A DNA stretch of 64,000 bases from Halalkalibacter sp. APA_J-10(15) (GCF_023017105.1 NZ_JALKEV010000010.1:62001-126000), one strand, 5' to 3'. Numbered from the stretch's first letter, positions 46,794 through 57,800 are shown. Numbers and translations are program-made. Notes: a model not told the origin generated them from the sequence alone.

Positions 46794-48173
46794 TTATTTA
46801 CCTTCATAAATTAGTAGTGAACAGCACTCCACATGTGTTGAGTGCGGAAACATATCCACCGGCTGTACTTCCTTCGTCTCATATCCCCCCTCTTCTAATA
46901 CCTTCAAGTCCCTCGCTAACGTGGCTGGGTTACAGGAAACATAGACAACACGCTTTGGTTTCATCGATAGAATGGTTTCAAGTAATGCTTGATCACAGCC
47001 TTTACGAGGGGGGTCGACAACAATGACGTCTGGACGAATACCTTGGGCGTACCACCATGGCATGACCTTTTCAGCTTCTCCAACAGCAAAATCAACATTT
47101 TCGATTCCATTTAACGTAGCGTTTCGTTTTGCATCAGCGATAGCATCAGGCACGATTTCAACACCATAGACCTGCTTCGCTTTTTGGGCTAGGAACAGGG
47201 AGATCGTTCCGATACCGCAATATGCGTCAATCACGGTTTCGCTTCCTGTAAGGTTCGCATACTGAAGTGCTTTTTCGTATAGAACTTTTGTTTGTTCTGG
47301 GTTCACTTGAAAAAAGGAGCGTGCAGAAATCGCAAATTTAATATCCCCGATATAATCGTAAATGTATTCCTCCCCCCAAAGTACGTTTGTTTCATCACCA
47401 AAAATGACATTCGTTCGCTTCGGGTTTATATTTTGGACGATTGATTTTACATTTGGTAGCTTCTTCTTTATCTCATCGAGTAATTTTTTCTTATGTGACA
47501 GTTCTTTCCCTCTAGTCACAAGGATGACCATGAGCTCGTCCGTCTCGTATCCTTTACGTGTAACGACATGACGTAATGTCCCGCGATGCTTTTTTTCATC
47601 ATAGGCGCGAATACCATATTCGTTCGCCAGCTCCTTAATGAGCTGAACGACATCATCACTTTCTTCTGTTTGTATGAGGCACTTATCGGTATTTATAATC
47701 GTATGGCTGCGCTCTTGATAGAAGCCACCAATGACAAGCCCTCCTTCTTCTCCCATTGGAACCTGCGCTTTATTACGATAACGCCACGGCTCAGACATCC
47801 CGATCGTTTGGTGAACGGGGACTTCTCTCAAGCCCCCTATACGCTCCAACACATCTTTCACTTGCTTTTGCTTAAATATAAGCTGTCCTTCATAGCTCAT
47901 ATGCTGCATTTGGCAGCCACCGCAACGTTCGTAAATCGTACATGGTGGCTCCACACGATGAAGGCTTTCCTCTTCAATATGAATGACTCGTGCAAATCCA
48001 TAGCCTTTATTTACCTTAACAACCTTTATATTGACCTTTTCGCCTGGTAAGGCCTTCGGTACAAAAAGAGTATAGCCATCCACCTTCGCTACTCCCGCTC
48101 CTTCATGTGTCAAATCCTGAATCGTGACGTGTAGCTGATCGTTTTTCTTTACTGGAGGTGATTGCTTGTTCAT
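46794..48173 (-). CDS. rlmCD: 23S rRNA (uracil-C5)-methyltransferase RlmCD
   Basis: 459 residues from the ATG at 48173, preceded by AAAGGACGG; an upstream frame extends to 48263 without a site. An N-terminal TRAM domain (about 8-65) is followed by the 4Fe-4S cysteines C78, C84 and C87 ([10 protein letters not shown]) and a fourth near 167. The SAM domain has [16 protein letters not shown], then DPPRKGCD and the catalytic cysteine in [13 protein letters not shown]. In B. subtilis the single enzyme RlmCD (YefA) methylates both U747 and U1939. There it sits next to dgkB; here four extra genes lie between. Monocistronic, divergent from the chemotaxis gene. Confidence 0.93.
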   Translation of the reverse strand: MNKQSPPVKKNDQLHVTIQDLTHEGAGVAKVDGYTLFVPKALPGEKVNIKVVKVNKGYGFARVIHIEEESLHRVEPPCTIYERCGGCQMQHMSYEGQLIFKQKQVKDVLERIGGLREVPVHQTIGMSEPWRYRNKAQVPMGEEGGLVIGGFYQERSHTIINTDKCLIQTEESDDVVQLIKELANEYGIRAYDEKKHRGTLRHVVTRKGYETDELMVILVTRGKELSHKKKLLDEIKKKLPNVKSIVQNINPKRTNVIFGDETNVLWGEEYIYDYIGDIKFAISARSFFQVNPEQTKVLYEKALQYANLTGSETVIDAYCGIGTISLFLAQKAKQVYGVEIVPDAIADAKRNATLNGIENVDFAVGEAEKVMPWWYAQGIRPDVIVVDPPRKGCDQALLETILSMKPKRVVYVSCNPATLARDLKVLEEGGYETKEVQPVDMFPHSTHVECCSLLIYEGK

Positions 48174-48347
48174 CGTTATCCGTCCTTTGCTTTTTCCTAT
48201 ATCGTATTGTAGCACATCTCCACTTTTTCTAATAATTCGACACTCTTGAACTTTATGCGACATTTTTCTTATTTTTCTATTGGCTTATATTTCGACATTA
48301 GTTATAATCTACTAGACTTTTAAAAATGAACATAAGAGGTGAAACGT

Positions 48348-50036
48348 TTGAAGCAGACATTAACGGCTAAAATTAACATATTAGTTTTAAGTATTATACT
48401 CATTCTATCGACTATTATCGGTGGTGTTATTTATTTTAGTGTGACTGATGGTATTGAAGATTTTGCTATTGAGAAGGCGCGTGGTGACCTTGCACTTTCC
48501 TACCGCTACATCGATACAAAATATCCTGGAGAATGGGAAATCCGTGATGGTCAACTATATAAGGGAGTGACATCATTAGAAGAGAATTTTGAAATCGTTG
48601 ACGAAATCGGCGCTGATACCGGTAATACCGTCACTATTTTCAGAGAGGATACTCGTGTTGCAACAAATGTTGTGATCGATGGAGAACGAGCAGTAGGGAC
48701 CAAAGCATCTGATGAAGTCGCAAAAGTTGTTTTAGAACAAGGAGAGTATTATTTCGGTGAAGCGAACGTTGTTGGTCAAACGTATCAAACGGCCTATATG
48801 CCACTTTACAATAGTCAAAGCGAGCCTGTTGGTATTTATTATGTAGGTGCTTCCCAAGAAACCATTAATGTGATTTTAACTGAGGTATTGATTAAATTTA
48901 TCATCGTACTCGTAATCATTGTGTTACTGGCCATTACGTGTACGATGGTATTTACTCGTCGATTAAAATCTCGTCTTTCACATTTATCTAGTTCATTAGA
49001 AGCAGCTGGTGATGGTGATTTCACTTCAACTGTCTCCGATGCAACTGGTGATGAGTTAACATCATTAGCTACGAGCTTCAATAAAATGACAGCTAACTTA
49101 AAAGAAATGATGGAGGAAGTCAAACAAACATCAGAACATCTTGCCTCATCATCAGAACAATTAACGGCAAGTGCTGAACAAACCGGTAAAGCCACTGAAA
49201 CCATTACAGAATCCATTCAACATGTAGCAAGTGGTGCTGAATCCTCTACCGCTTCAATCGAAGAAGGTGCTAATACGTTGACAGAAGTCAACAAAGGTGT
49301 TCAGAACATAGCTGAAAATGCAACTCTCATTTCGGAGGCGACACTCGTTGCAAGTGAGAAAGCTGAGTCTGGTGAAAGCTATGTGAATGAAACGGTTCGT
49401 CAAATGGAGAAAATTAGTGAGTCCGTTGCAGAAAGTGGTCACGTCATTCAAATGTTAGACAAGCGTTCAAAAGAAATTGGTGACATTACACAAGTCATTT
49501 CTGACATATCAGAACAAACAAATTTGCTCGCCTTAAACGCAGCAATTGAAGCCGCTCGTGCTGGTGAACACGGGAAAGGATTTGCAGTAGTCGCTGACGA
49601 GGTCCGTAAACTAGCAGAACAATCACAGCAGTCTACATCCGAAATTACATCATTGATTTCAACGATTCAAAAGGATATGGAGCAATCCACTCAATCCATT
49701 GATCATGTGTTCATTGATGTTCAAGGCGGTATGAAAATTGCTCAAGAAACAGAAGGAAGTTTTAAAGAAATACTTGAACAGCTTGAAAAGGTATCTGGAC
49801 AAGTCGATAGTATGGCGGCAACAGCAGAAGAAATATCAGCCAGTTCCGACGAGGTAACCAGTACTATTTCAACTGTTGCCAAGAAGGCAGAGGAAACGGC
49901 ATCCCATTCACAAAATGTCGCAGCATCAGCGGAGGAACAGCTCGCTTCAATGGAAGAAGTCTCTTCCTCTGCACAAGCCCTTTCTTCATTAGCAGATGAT
50001 TTACAAGCATTAGTCAAGAAGTTTAAAGTAGATTAA
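48348..50036 (+). CDS. Methyl-accepting chemotaxis protein
   Basis: 562 residues from TTG 48348, chosen because AGAGGTGA lies five bases upstream; GTG 48339 would overlap that site. Transmembrane helix 1 at about 8-28 is followed by an extracellular single-Cache-like sensor (about 30-175). Helix 2 lies near 180-205, then a HAMP domain and a long signalling coiled coil. The hairpin tip [43 protein letters not shown] (in overlapping parts) is the CheA/CheW contact site. It steers flagellar motion towards or away from a small ligand such as a carboxylate. The ligand is not predictable with certainty. Ends in a clear terminator. Confidence 0.94.
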   Translation: MKQTLTAKINILVLSIILILSTIIGGVIYFSVTDGIEDFAIEKARGDLALSYRYIDTKYPGEWEIRDGQLYKGVTSLEENFEIVDEIGADTGNTVTIFREDTRVATNVVIDGERAVGTKASDEVAKVVLEQGEYYFGEANVVGQTYQTAYMPLYNSQSEPVGIYYVGASQETINVILTEVLIKFIIVLVIIVLLAITCTMVFTRRLKSRLSHLSSSLEAAGDGDFTSTVSDATGDELTSLATSFNKMTANLKEMMEEVKQTSEHLASSSEQLTASAEQTGKATETITESIQHVASGAESSTASIEEGANTLTEVNKGVQNIAENATLISEATLVASEKAESGESYVNETVRQMEKISESVAESGHVIQMLDKRSKEIGDITQVISDISEQTNLLALNAAIEAARAGEHGKGFAVVADEVRKLAEQSQQSTSEITSLISTIQKDMEQSTQSIDHVFIDVQGGMKIAQETEGSFKEILEQLEKVSGQVDSMAATAEEISASSDEVTSTISTVAKKAEETASHSQNVAASAEEQLASMEEVSSSAQALSSLADDLQALVKKFKVD

Positions 50037-50058
50037 TTATTACTCTATTCAATATGAT

Positions 50059-50095
50059 CGGTGTGTCAAAAACCAATGACACACCGTCTCTTTTT
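50059..50095 (+). terminator. Terminator of the chemotaxis receptor gene
   Basis: CGGTGTGTC (50059-50067) pairs with GACACACCG (50078-50086), followed by TCTCTTTTT. Confidence 0.88.
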
Positions 50096-50105
50096 ATGCA
50101 AGATG

Positions 50106-51407
50106 TTATCTATACTCAGGCAACCAATCACCATGTTCTTCAATCAAGTCATCACACAATGCGATGATATCATCCATGGATAGCTCTGAATTAGTATGCG
50201 GGTCAAGCATAGCCGCTTGATAAATGTGCTCCTTCTTCAATGTCATGGCTGCTTCAATCGTCAATAGCTGGGTATTAATATTCGTGCGATTAAGGGCTGC
50301 AAGCTGCTCAGGTAAAGCACCGACATAGCAAGGCATCACACCACTACGATCGACAACACACGGTACCTCAACACACGCATTCATTGGCAAGTTCGAAATG
50401 AGCCCACCTTCATTTAAGACATTACCGCCAAATTTAAATGGCTTATTCGTTTCCATCGCTTCGATAATATACGAACCGTATTCATGTGAACGTTCATGTG
50501 TAAGCTGTGTATTGTTTACCATTTCATCACGCATTTCTTCCCAGCCTTTAATTTGATTGATACAACGACGCGGGTATTCGTCCAATGGAATGTTGAAGCG
50601 ATCAATTAATTCCGGGTAACGGCTCTTAATGAAATAAGGATGATATTCGGCATTATGCTCAGACGATTCTGTCACATAGTAGCCGAACTTATCCATGAGT
50701 TCGAAGCGAACCATGTCATCATGCTTTTCTTTTTGCTTTTTTCTTGCTCTTCTTTTTATTTCTGGATACAAATCCTTACCATCCTTTTTGACTTCAAGTA
50801 ACCATGCCATATGGTTAATTCCAGCAATTTTCTGTTCGATTCCGTTGTGTTCCATCTCTAATGCTTTGAATAGATGATCGGTACAAATTTGTACACTATG
50901 ACATAAACCAACTGTTTTAATATTCGTATAACGAAGCATCGTTCCTGTCAGTGCAGCCATTGGATTTGTATAATTAAGGAATAAAGCATCTGGACATACT
51001 TCCTCCATATCCTTCGCAAAATCTAAAAGTACCGGAATGGTTCGTAATGAGCGAAAGAGTCCACCAATTCCAATCGTATCGGCAATCGTTTGACGTAACC
51101 CATATTTTTTCGGGATTTCAAAATCAATAACAGTACTTGGTTCATATCCACCAATTTGCACAGCATTAATCACATATTTCGCATTTCTTAACGCTTCTTT
51201 GCGATTCGAATACGCTTTCACTTTAATGGATGGGTTATAGTTGTTTGTTAGATTCAATAACATTTTCTCAGAATCTTTTAATCTCGTTTCATCAATATCA
51301 TGAAGAGCGAATTCAAAACCATTTAATGCCTCAACAAACATGCAATCCCCTAACACATTCTTCGCAAATACCGTACTCCCTGCTCCGATAAACGTAATCT
51401 TAGCCAT
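50106..51407 (-). CDS. melA: Alpha-galactosidase, GH4 (MelA)
   Basis: 433 residues starting at ATG 51407 after GAGGTGG. The NAD-binding start GAGSTVFAKNV, NYTNPMAALT, LCHSVQ (metal-binding cysteine) and INHMAW (metal-binding histidine) are the GH4 signatures. The sequence follows the alpha-galactosidase subgroup rather than the 6-phospho-glycosidases. GH4 enzymes use NAD and a divalent metal in an oxidation-elimination-reduction route and act in the cytoplasm, here on melibiose- or raffinose-like sugars. It lies 255 bases downstream of a LacI-family gene on the same strand, with an inverted repeat just before its start. No transporter gene is adjacent. Confidence 0.92.
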   Translation of the reverse strand: MAKITFIGAGSTVFAKNVLGDCMFVEALNGFEFALHDIDETRLKDSEKMLLNLTNNYNPSIKVKAYSNRKEALRNAKYVINAVQIGGYEPSTVIDFEIPKKYGLRQTIADTIGIGGLFRSLRTIPVLLDFAKDMEEVCPDALFLNYTNPMAALTGTMLRYTNIKTVGLCHSVQICTDHLFKALEMEHNGIEQKIAGINHMAWLLEVKKDGKDLYPEIKRRARKKQKEKHDDMVRFELMDKFGYYVTESSEHNAEYHPYFIKSRYPELIDRFNIPLDEYPRRCINQIKGWEEMRDEMVNNTQLTHERSHEYGSYIIEAMETNKPFKFGGNVLNEGGLISNLPMNACVEVPCVVDRSGVMPCYVGALPEQLAALNRTNINTQLLTIEAAMTLKKEHIYQAAMLDPHTNSELSMDDIIALCDDLIEEHGDWLPEYR

Positions 51408-51428
51408 AAATAGTCCACCTCAGTTCAG

Positions 51429-51458
51429 TTTAGTAAATAATTATTTTTATTAACTAAA
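51429..51458. promoter_or_regulatory. Inverted repeat upstream of melA, candidate operator
   Basis: TTTAGTAAATAA (51429-51440) and TTATTAACTAAA (51447-51458) are inverse with one mismatch and a six-base spacer. It is 22-51 bases upstream of melA, where a bound repressor would block the promoter. The adjacent LacI-type protein is the obvious candidate, although the usual central CG is missing. Confidence 0.5.
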
Positions 51459-51621
51459 AGATAACTTAGTGAGTATTCCATGTCAATCTTTTTTAGCCTA
51501 TTTTCTTAATTACGCTCATACATGCATAGTTACAACAAGGGTTTATGCCGATCTGAACAGTCTCACTTTCAAATCAACGTGTACTGACTCCAACATCCTT
51601 CTTTACTTTCACTTATATCAC

Positions 51622-51649
51622 AAAAAGGCTCTCGCTAATTGACGAGAGC
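51622..51649 (-). terminator. Terminator of the LacI-family gene
   Basis: GCTCTCG (51628-51634) pairs with CGAGAGC (51643-51649), followed on the minus strand by CTTTTT. It lies 13 bases after the stop codon, so melA needs its own promoter. Confidence 0.85.
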
Positions 51650-51661
51650 TTTAACTCAAAC

Positions 51662-52660
51662 TCATCTGTACTCCTTCGCACTTTCTCTTATCACTAAATT
51701 CGTTGGAAGTACCGCCTTAATTGGAATCGTTCGTCCGTTTATTTGGTCTAGAACAAGCTTCACAGCCGTTCGTCCCATTTCTTCTGTGTACACTTTAACC
51801 GTTGTAATCGCAGGTTGTGTGAAAGCGGCCATTTCAACATCGTTAAAACTAACAATACTTATATCGTCAGGCACCTTCATCCCAGCTTCATGCGCAGCAC
51901 GTATTGCCCCAATAGCCATGGCATCACTAGCTACAAATAGAGCAGTCGGTCGCTCTTCTTTCTGAATTAATTCTTTCATACACTTGTAGCCATCACTAAC
52001 GAGAAAACGTGAGGAAAGAAAGATATCCTCCTCGTTCAGCAACCCTTTCCTCTGTAAAATAGATTCAAATGCTCTCTGACGCAAGTCTACTTCTCCTGAT
52101 TGGTGCATCCCACCGATAAAGCCTATATTCGTATGACCTAACATAAGTAAATATTCAATCGCTTGCTCGGTTGCTTTTTCGTAATCAAGGACAACGTTAT
52201 CATACTTTGGATTTTCCGTTGAGTCGTTCACCAATACAACCGGACTTACTTTGTCCACTTTCGTCTCATCTTCTAACGCTCCAATGACAATAAGACCATC
52301 TAAATCCTCATAATTCTCACGCTTGTCCCGCCAGTCGTGCTTTAATTTTCTAAGAGTAATACCTCTTTCACTACACTCTTGCTCAATGCCTTTACGAATG
52401 GATAAGAAATACGTATCCTCCCATTCATACTCAGGTGCATACCACATTTCCAAACCAAAAATACGATTTATCGCTACTGACACTTGATTTCGTTCTGTTT
52501 GTCTCTTTCGGACGGGCACGTAATTTAACTGATTTGCAATACTAACAATCCGCTCTCGCGTTTCGTCTGTTACCGAAAGACTTTTGTCATGATTGAGTAC
52601 TCTTGATACTGTCGCCGTTGATACATTTGCTTTCTCGGCAATTTCTTTTATCGTTGCCAC
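51662..52660 (-). CDS. LacI family transcriptional regulator
   Basis: About 332 residues from GTG 52660, chosen because GAGGGG lies six bases upstream and the protein then begins with the typical MATIKEIAEKANVSTATVSRVL; ATG 52666 is an alternative but abuts the site. The sugar-binding domain includes LGHTNIGFIGGM and PTALFVASDAMAIGAIRA. The sequence resembles MelR/MsmR-type regulators paired with GH4 alpha-galactosidases. It likely represses melA and is relieved by an alpha-galactoside. Confidence 0.92.
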   Translation of the reverse strand: MATIKEIAEKANVSTATVSRVLNHDKSLSVTDETRERIVSIANQLNYVPVRKRQTERNQVSVAINRIFGLEMWYAPEYEWEDTYFLSIRKGIEQECSERGITLRKLKHDWRDKRENYEDLDGLIVIGALEDETKVDKVSPVVLVNDSTENPKYDNVVLDYEKATEQAIEYLLMLGHTNIGFIGGMHQSGEVDLRQRAFESILQRKGLLNEEDIFLSSRFLVSDGYKCMKELIQKEERPTALFVASDAMAIGAIRAAHEAGMKVPDDISIVSFNDVEMAAFTQPAITTVKVYTEEMGRTAVKLVLDQINGRTIPIKAVLPTNLVIRESAKEYR

Positions 52661-52680
52661 GTTCATCCCCTCACTATCCA

Positions 52681-53322
52681 CTACAGTGACGCCTCTTTAT
52701 AGCGCCTAATCACTATTTGAATTGTAGCATGAACTGCCGTAATAAGAAAATGGAGGCAAGAAGGAAGTGTCACCTTTGTACAACATGAAAAAGCCCTATG
52801 GAACTGCAGGGCCTTAGGGCTGTTTTCATTGTGGATTTCATTAATTATTGTATAAATAGACAGAAACGCATTTGCCGTATCTCTTCTATCCGGAATACTT
52901 AATTTCCACGTTATTATTTCTCCATTACCTTGGTTCATGTATCCTTGAATTACCCTACCACTTGATTGTTCTTCCTCATGATTGTAGGAATGCTGATACG
53001 TTAATCCCTCTTCTGTAAATATAAAATAGGGCTTATTAAGACCAATGAAAAAGACCGGTACCATCATTTCATTAAACATACTTGTATAGTCAGACTTTGA
53101 CGCCTGTTCAAAAGCATCCTCCGTTACGAAAACCGCATCAACATGATGCATCTCTTGCTCTAACTCATCGATATCGACCAAATGGTACTCAACATGCCGC
53201 TCCATATAAAAAGGTGTATATCCGAGTACAGCAATAGTTAATTTTTCTCCTTCATACAAGTTCTCTGTGTATGAACATCCACCAACTATTAACAAGACGA
53301 TGATGAGGCTTAGTCGTCTCAT
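52681..53322 (-). CDS. Putative lipoprotein of unknown function, 3' end possibly frameshifted
   Basis: 213 residues from the ATG at 53322. The signal peptide ends in IVGGC, so C17 is probably lipidated. The mature part (LTIAVLGYTPFYMERH, VFFIGLNKPYFIFTEEGL) resembles no family I know. A terminator-like hairpin lies inside the last 45 codons, and the final segment is Cys/His-rich and unlike the rest. A stop in another frame (TAA) sits at the hairpin base. I suspect a one-base indel has extended the frame past the original end near residue 167. It follows dgkB by 34 bases on the same strand. Confidence 0.6.
   Translation of the reverse strand: MRRLSLIIVLLIVGGCSYTENLYEGEKLTIAVLGYTPFYMERHVEYHLVDIDELEQEMHHVDAVFVTEDAFEQASKSDYTSMFNEMMVPVFFIGLNKPYFIFTEEGLTYQHSYNHEEEQSSGRVIQGYMNQGNGEIITWKLSIPDRRDTANAFLSIYTIINEIHNENSPKALQFHRAFSCCTKVTLPSCLHFLITAVHATIQIVIRRYKEASL
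52787..52821 (-). terminator. Terminator-like hairpin inside the lipoprotein frame
   Basis: AGCCCTA (52792-52798) pairs with TAGGGCT (52815-52821), followed on the minus strand by about five T. It would end the dgkB-lipoprotein transcript, although the annotated frame continues 106 bases beyond. Confidence 0.6.
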
Positions 53323-53356
53323 CCTAAAACAACCTTTCTTACTAGTTAGATTCAAC

Positions 53357-54250
53357 TTACGAACGCTTCTCTGGCATAAGCATCTTGAAATGCTGATACA
53401 AATTAACAAATTCAGCAGGAAGCGCTCCGCCATGCTCTCCATCTAGGTTTAACTGCATTTCTCCCCTTACCTCGACCTTTATCCGATTTGCATGGACATA
53501 CATCACCTTCGGATGGTTGATATGCTCTCCACGCATTGCCAGTGTAACTAAGTGGAGAAACTCAGGAAAGGATAATTTTTTGACGATGATAAAATCAAAC
53601 ATTCCATCCTGTAACGACGCTTCAGGAGCGAGCTTTTCAAAACCGCCTACCGAATTTGTATTCGATACGAGGAACATCATAATTTCGCCTTCAAATAGTT
53701 TACCATCATACTCAATGCGCACATGCTGCGGGGCAATTTGCGGTAGCTTCTCTATTCCTTTTAAGTAGTATGCTAGCTGACCAACCGCCGTCTTCAACTT
53801 ACTTGGCACCTCATATGTTAGCTCCGTTAACGTTCCACCAGCTGCAATATTAATAAAAAAGCGATCATCGACTTGACCGATGTCGATCGGTTCAACATGC
53901 TTTCCACAAAGAACATCACATGCTTTTTCTACATCTCGTGGAATGTGTAGAGCTCTCGCAAAATCATTTGTTGTCCCTGCTGGAATTAAGCCTATTGTTG
54001 GCCTTTCTTTCAAATTCGCTAAACCGTTCACAACTTCAAATATGGTCCCATCCCCACCAGCTGCAATAACGAGATCATACCCATTTTCCCCAGCCTTACG
54101 TGCCGCCTTCGCTGCACAGCCTTCACCTGTTGTGGCATGAGCCGATGTTTCATAGCCTGATTTTTCTAATCGTTCTAAAATATACGCTAAATTCTTTCTG
54201 ATTTGTTCACGTCCTGATGTCGGGTTATAAATCAATCGAGCTCGTTTCAT
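53357..54250 (-). CDS. dgkB: Diacylglycerol kinase DgkB
   Basis: 297 residues from the ATG at 54250, preceded by AGGGGATC; a longer frame to 54295 has no site. ARLIYNPTSGRE and the nucleotide-binding GGDGT at 65-69 (GGDGTIFEVVNGL) define the YegS/DgkB/BmrU lipid kinase family. A C-terminal beta-sandwich contains VRGEMQLNLDGE. The enzyme phosphorylates diacylglycerol released during lipoteichoic acid synthesis so it can re-enter phospholipid synthesis. Location downstream of gatB agrees with B. subtilis gene order, which supports the name. Confidence 0.93.
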   Translation of the reverse strand: MKRARLIYNPTSGREQIRKNLAYILERLEKSGYETSAHATTGEGCAAKAARKAGENGYDLVIAAGGDGTIFEVVNGLANLKERPTIGLIPAGTTNDFARALHIPRDVEKACDVLCGKHVEPIDIGQVDDRFFINIAAGGTLTELTYEVPSKLKTAVGQLAYYLKGIEKLPQIAPQHVRIEYDGKLFEGEIMMFLVSNTNSVGGFEKLAPEASLQDGMFDFIIVKKLSFPEFLHLVTLAMRGEHINHPKVMYVHANRIKVEVRGEMQLNLDGEHGGALPAEFVNLYQHFKMLMPEKRS

Positions 54251-54543
54251 CGTAGATCCCCTACTTTTTCCTTTATAATCACCAATTTTTGTCATGTCCT
54301 TAACATATTGTACCTTACATCTAGTCTATAGGCAATGAACGTAGCTGATACATATATAATTCTCAAAATCTTTAGTGAGTTATTTTATTTCATCAGTTGG
54401 ATACTCTTTCTGATGGTGCACGGCGACTGCTTCTATTTCATTTCCCCGATTGGTTTCCTCTCAAACCTACACCTATCCCGCCTTCTGATGCACGTTCACT
54501 CTTAATTTCCACTAAAATCTCCGCCTATTCCCTAATAAAGAAA
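54251..54543. other. Intergenic region between gatB and dgkB
   Basis: About 290 bases with no reading frame or palindrome of note; presumably holds the dgkB promoter. Confidence 0.4.
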
Positions 54544-54573
54544 ATCCCCACTGCTCCATGAGCAAATGAGGAT
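54544..54573 (-). terminator. Terminator of gatCAB
   Basis: On the minus strand ATCCTCATTTGCTC pairs with GAGCAGTGGGGAT (bulged), followed by TTTCTTTA. It lies 13 bases after the gatB stop. Confidence 0.75.
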
Positions 54574-54585
54574 ATTGTATCACTC

Positions 54586-56019
54586 TTAACGCTTTTTCAC
54601 TTCTTCTAGTAATAGCTTGTTGACCATTTGTGGATTCGCTTTTCCTTTTGAAGCTTTCATCACTTGTCCTACTAGAGAACCGATCGCTTTTTCTTTTCCA
54701 TTTTTGTAATCATCAATAATTTTCGGGTTTTGATCAAGTACTTCTGTCACCATCTTCAGAAGCTCACCTTCGTCAGAAATTTGCACAAGTCCTTTTTCTT
54801 TCACGATCTGTTCAGCATTGCCGCCGTTTTCAATTAATTCCTTGAACACCTTTTTGGCAATTTTTGAAGAAATCGTTCCTTTTTCAATGAGTTGAATCAT
54901 ACCAGCTAAACCCTCTGGTGTTAAGGCAACATCCTTTAATTCTTTCTGTTCTGCATTCAAATATCCTAGAACTTCACCCATGAGCCAATTCGATGCTTGC
55001 TTAGCACTTGCTCCTTGTTCAACTGTGCTTTCAAAGAAATCAGACATTTCCTTCGTTAATGTTAAGACGGCTGCATCGTAGGCTGGTAATCCTAACTCAT
55101 CGACATAGCGTCGCTTACGTGCATCTGGTAATTCTGGAATATCGGCACGAATGCGTTCCTTCCACTCATCATCAATATAAAGAGCAACTAAGTCAGGCTC
55201 AGGGAAATATCGATAATCATCTGAACCTTCCTTCACACGCATTAAAAGGGTTTTGTTTGCTGCTTCGTCATAGCGACGTGTTTCCTGTTCAATTACTCCA
55301 CCAGAAAGGAGTACTTGCTCTTGACGCTTCTCTTCATATTCTAATCCTTTGCGAACGAAGTTAAAGGAGTTTAAGTTCTTTAGCTCTGTTTTCGTTCCGA
55401 ATTTCTCTTGACCGACTGGACGAAGGGAAATATTCGCATCACAACGTAGAGAGCCTTCCTCCATCTTACAATCAGAAACGCCTGTATATTGTACGATTGC
55501 CTTCAGCTTCTCCAAGTAGGCATACGCCTCATTCGGTGTACGAATGTCTGGCTCTGATACGATCTCAATTAACGGTGTCCCTTGACGGTTGTAGTCAACT
55601 AACGAATAGCCGTTTGGCGAATGCGTTAGCTTTCCTGCATCTTCCTCAAGATGAAGACGTGTAATTCCAATACGCTTCTTATAGCCATCCACTTCGATTT
55701 CAATCCAGCCGTTTTCCCCAATTGGCTGATCAAATTGCGAAATTTGATACGCCTTTGGATTATCTGGATAGAAATAATTCTTTCGATCAAACTTCGTGTC
55801 AGTCGCGACCTCACAATTGAGTGCCATCGCTGCCTTCATAGCAAATTCAACCGCTGAACGGTTTAAAACAGGCAAGACCCCAGGGTATCCTAAATCAATC
55901 ACACTCGTGTTTGCATTCGGCTCTGATCCGAAGTGATTGGGACTTGCTGAGAAAATTTTCGAATCTGTTTCTAGCTCTACGTGGACCTCAAGTCCAATAA
56001 TCGTTTCAAATTGACTCAT
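54586..56019 (-). CDS. gatB: Aspartyl/glutamyl-tRNA amidotransferase subunit B
   Basis: 477 residues from the ATG at 56019; GGGAGGG lies upstream and the protein begins [16 protein letters not shown], as in other GatB. The kinase-like domain ([19 protein letters not shown] region) binds the charged tRNA and ATP, and the C-terminal 110 residues form the YqeY-like tail ([15 protein letters not shown]). GatB activates Glu-tRNA(Gln) or Asp-tRNA(Asn) for amidation by GatA. It is the last gene of gatCAB, starting 16 bases after gatA stops. Confidence 0.97.
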   Translation of the reverse strand: MSQFETIIGLEVHVELETDSKIFSASPNHFGSEPNANTSVIDLGYPGVLPVLNRSAVEFAMKAAMALNCEVATDTKFDRKNYFYPDNPKAYQISQFDQPIGENGWIEIEVDGYKKRIGITRLHLEEDAGKLTHSPNGYSLVDYNRQGTPLIEIVSEPDIRTPNEAYAYLEKLKAIVQYTGVSDCKMEEGSLRCDANISLRPVGQEKFGTKTELKNLNSFNFVRKGLEYEEKRQEQVLLSGGVIEQETRRYDEAANKTLLMRVKEGSDDYRYFPEPDLVALYIDDEWKERIRADIPELPDARKRRYVDELGLPAYDAAVLTLTKEMSDFFESTVEQGASAKQASNWLMGEVLGYLNAEQKELKDVALTPEGLAGMIQLIEKGTISSKIAKKVFKELIENGGNAEQIVKEKGLVQISDEGELLKMVTEVLDQNPKIIDDYKNGKEKAIGSLVGQVMKASKGKANPQMVNKLLLEEVKKR

Positions 56020-56035
56020 CGATCTCATCCCTCCC

Positions 56036-57493
56036 TTACAATGTCGGCTTCTTCGTGTGATAGTCTGTTGCTTGTTCAAACGCATGAGCAACACGATAAA
56101 CCGTGCTTTCATCAAAGTGCTTCCCGATAATTTGCAAGCCAAGCGGTAATCCGTCCTTGAAGCCACAAGGGACAGAAATACCCGGTACCCCCGCAAGGTT
56201 TACTGGAATCGTCAAAATATCGTTCGCGTACATCGTTAATGGATCCTTTGTATTTTCACCAATTTTGAATGAAGGCGTCGGTGAAGTCGGTCCAATAATG
56301 ACATCATATTGATCAAAAATCTTCTCAAAGTCTTGCTTAATTAATGTACGAACTTGCTGTGCTTTTTTATAGTAGGCATCATAATAGCCTGAGCTTAACG
56401 CAAATGTTCCCAGCATAATACGACGCTTCACTTCATCGCCAAATCCTTCTGCTCTCGTTTGCTTATACATATCAAGTAAGTTATCGGCATTGTCGGTGCG
56501 ATAGCCGTAACGAACACCATCAAAGCGAGAAAGGTTTGCTGAAGCTTCTGAAGAAGACAGTAAGTAATACGTTGCTAATGCATATTTCGAATGTGGTAAC
56601 GAGACTTCCTCCCACGTAGCGCCTTGTCCTTCAAGAACCTTCAACGCATCAAGAACCGATTGCTTAACTTCCTCCTGTACTCCTTCTCCTAAATACTCCT
56701 TTGGTACAGCAATATTCAAGCCCTTCACATCACCCGTTAAAGCTGATAAAAAGTCAGGCACTTCAACATTGGCTGATGTTGCATCCATCGGATCAACACC
56801 AACAATTGATTGTAATAAGTACGCATTATCTTCAACCGTTTTCGTTACAGGACCAATTTGATCTAATGATGAAGCAAATGCCACTAGTCCAAATCGTGAA
56901 ACACGACCATATGTAGGTTTCAGACCAACAACTCCGCAATATGCAGCAGGCTGGCGAATCGAACCTCCCGTATCTGATCCTAACGTAAAGGGAACTTGTC
57001 CAGCCGCAACAGCTGCTGCTGAACCTCCACTTGACCCACCAGGAACATGATCTAAGTTCCAGGGATTCTTCGTTTCTTGAAAGGCAGAGTTTTCTGTCGA
57101 AGAGCCCATCGCAAACTCATCCATATTTAGCTTACCAATGGTTACCGCTTGTGCGTCAGCTAACTTTTGCACAACAGTCGCATCATAAATCGGATCAAAG
57201 TTCTCTAGAATACGACTTGAGCAAGTCGTTCGTAAGCCTTTTGTTACAATGTTATCCTTCACCCCAATCGGCATACCAAATAAAAGCCCGCGCTCGCTGT
57301 CTGAACCAAGTGCTTCGTCCAATTCTGCAGCATAGGCACGTGCTTTCTCTTCGTTTAACGTTACGAATGCTTTCACTTTGTCATCTGTTTCTGAAATACG
57401 CTTATAGGACTGATCGACTAAATCAGAAACGCTAATTTCTTTCTTATGTAACATGTCATGAAGCTCTGACATTTTATGATCAAATAATGACAT
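56036..57493 (-). CDS. gatA: Aspartyl/glutamyl-tRNA amidotransferase subunit A
   Basis: 485 residues from the ATG at 57493 after GGGAGG. The amidase signature is complete: lysine in GVKDN, the serine-rich [14 protein letters not shown], and the nucleophile region [13 protein letters not shown], giving the Ser-cisSer-Lys triad. It hydrolyses glutamine and passes ammonia to GatB. It is 485 residues as in B. subtilis. Sixteen bases separate it from gatC. Confidence 0.97.
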   Translation of the reverse strand: MSLFDHKMSELHDMLHKKEISVSDLVDQSYKRISETDDKVKAFVTLNEEKARAYAAELDEALGSDSERGLLFGMPIGVKDNIVTKGLRTTCSSRILENFDPIYDATVVQKLADAQAVTIGKLNMDEFAMGSSTENSAFQETKNPWNLDHVPGGSSGGSAAAVAAGQVPFTLGSDTGGSIRQPAAYCGVVGLKPTYGRVSRFGLVAFASSLDQIGPVTKTVEDNAYLLQSIVGVDPMDATSANVEVPDFLSALTGDVKGLNIAVPKEYLGEGVQEEVKQSVLDALKVLEGQGATWEEVSLPHSKYALATYYLLSSSEASANLSRFDGVRYGYRTDNADNLLDMYKQTRAEGFGDEVKRRIMLGTFALSSGYYDAYYKKAQQVRTLIKQDFEKIFDQYDVIIGPTSPTPSFKIGENTKDPLTMYANDILTIPVNLAGVPGISVPCGFKDGLPLGLQIIGKHFDESTVYRVAHAFEQATDYHTKKPTL

Positions 57494-57509
57494 CTCGCTA
57501 ACCTCCCAA

Positions 57510-57800
57510 CTATTCAATAATGGATGGAACTTTAATTTGTCCATCCTCGTGATCAGGTGCATTTTTCAATACATCTTCTACTGGTAGCCCTTCACCCGCT
57601 TTATCCTCACGTAACACATTCTTCATATTTAAGACATGAGTCGTCGGCTCGACACCTGTTGTATCTAACTCATTTAATTGCTCCGCAAACGTAATAATCG
57701 CATCTAATTGCTCTGTAAACATCTTCGCTTCTTCCTCAGTAATTGCTAACCTTGCTAAATTGGCGACATGCTTCACTTGCTTCTCTGAAATTCGAGACAT
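57510..57800 (-). CDS. gatC: Aspartyl/glutamyl-tRNA amidotransferase subunit C
   Basis: 96 residues starting at ATG 57800 after GGAGGTGAAG. The helical N-terminus ([16 protein letters not shown]) and the [11 protein letters not shown] and [11 protein letters not shown] motifs are standard for GatC, the belt that holds GatA and GatB together. It is the first gene of the operon. A possible promoter is TTGCCT-17-TATCAT on the minus strand near 57850-57880. Confidence 0.96.
   Translation of the reverse strand: MSRISEKQVKHVANLARLAITEEEAKMFTEQLDAIITFAEQLNELDTTGVEPTTHVLNMKNVLREDKAGEGLPVEDVLKNAPDHEDGQIKVPSIIE

Noticed and set aside
53880-54140. Plus-strand frame inside dgkB
   Set aside because: Shadow of the dgkB coding strand without its own translation signals.
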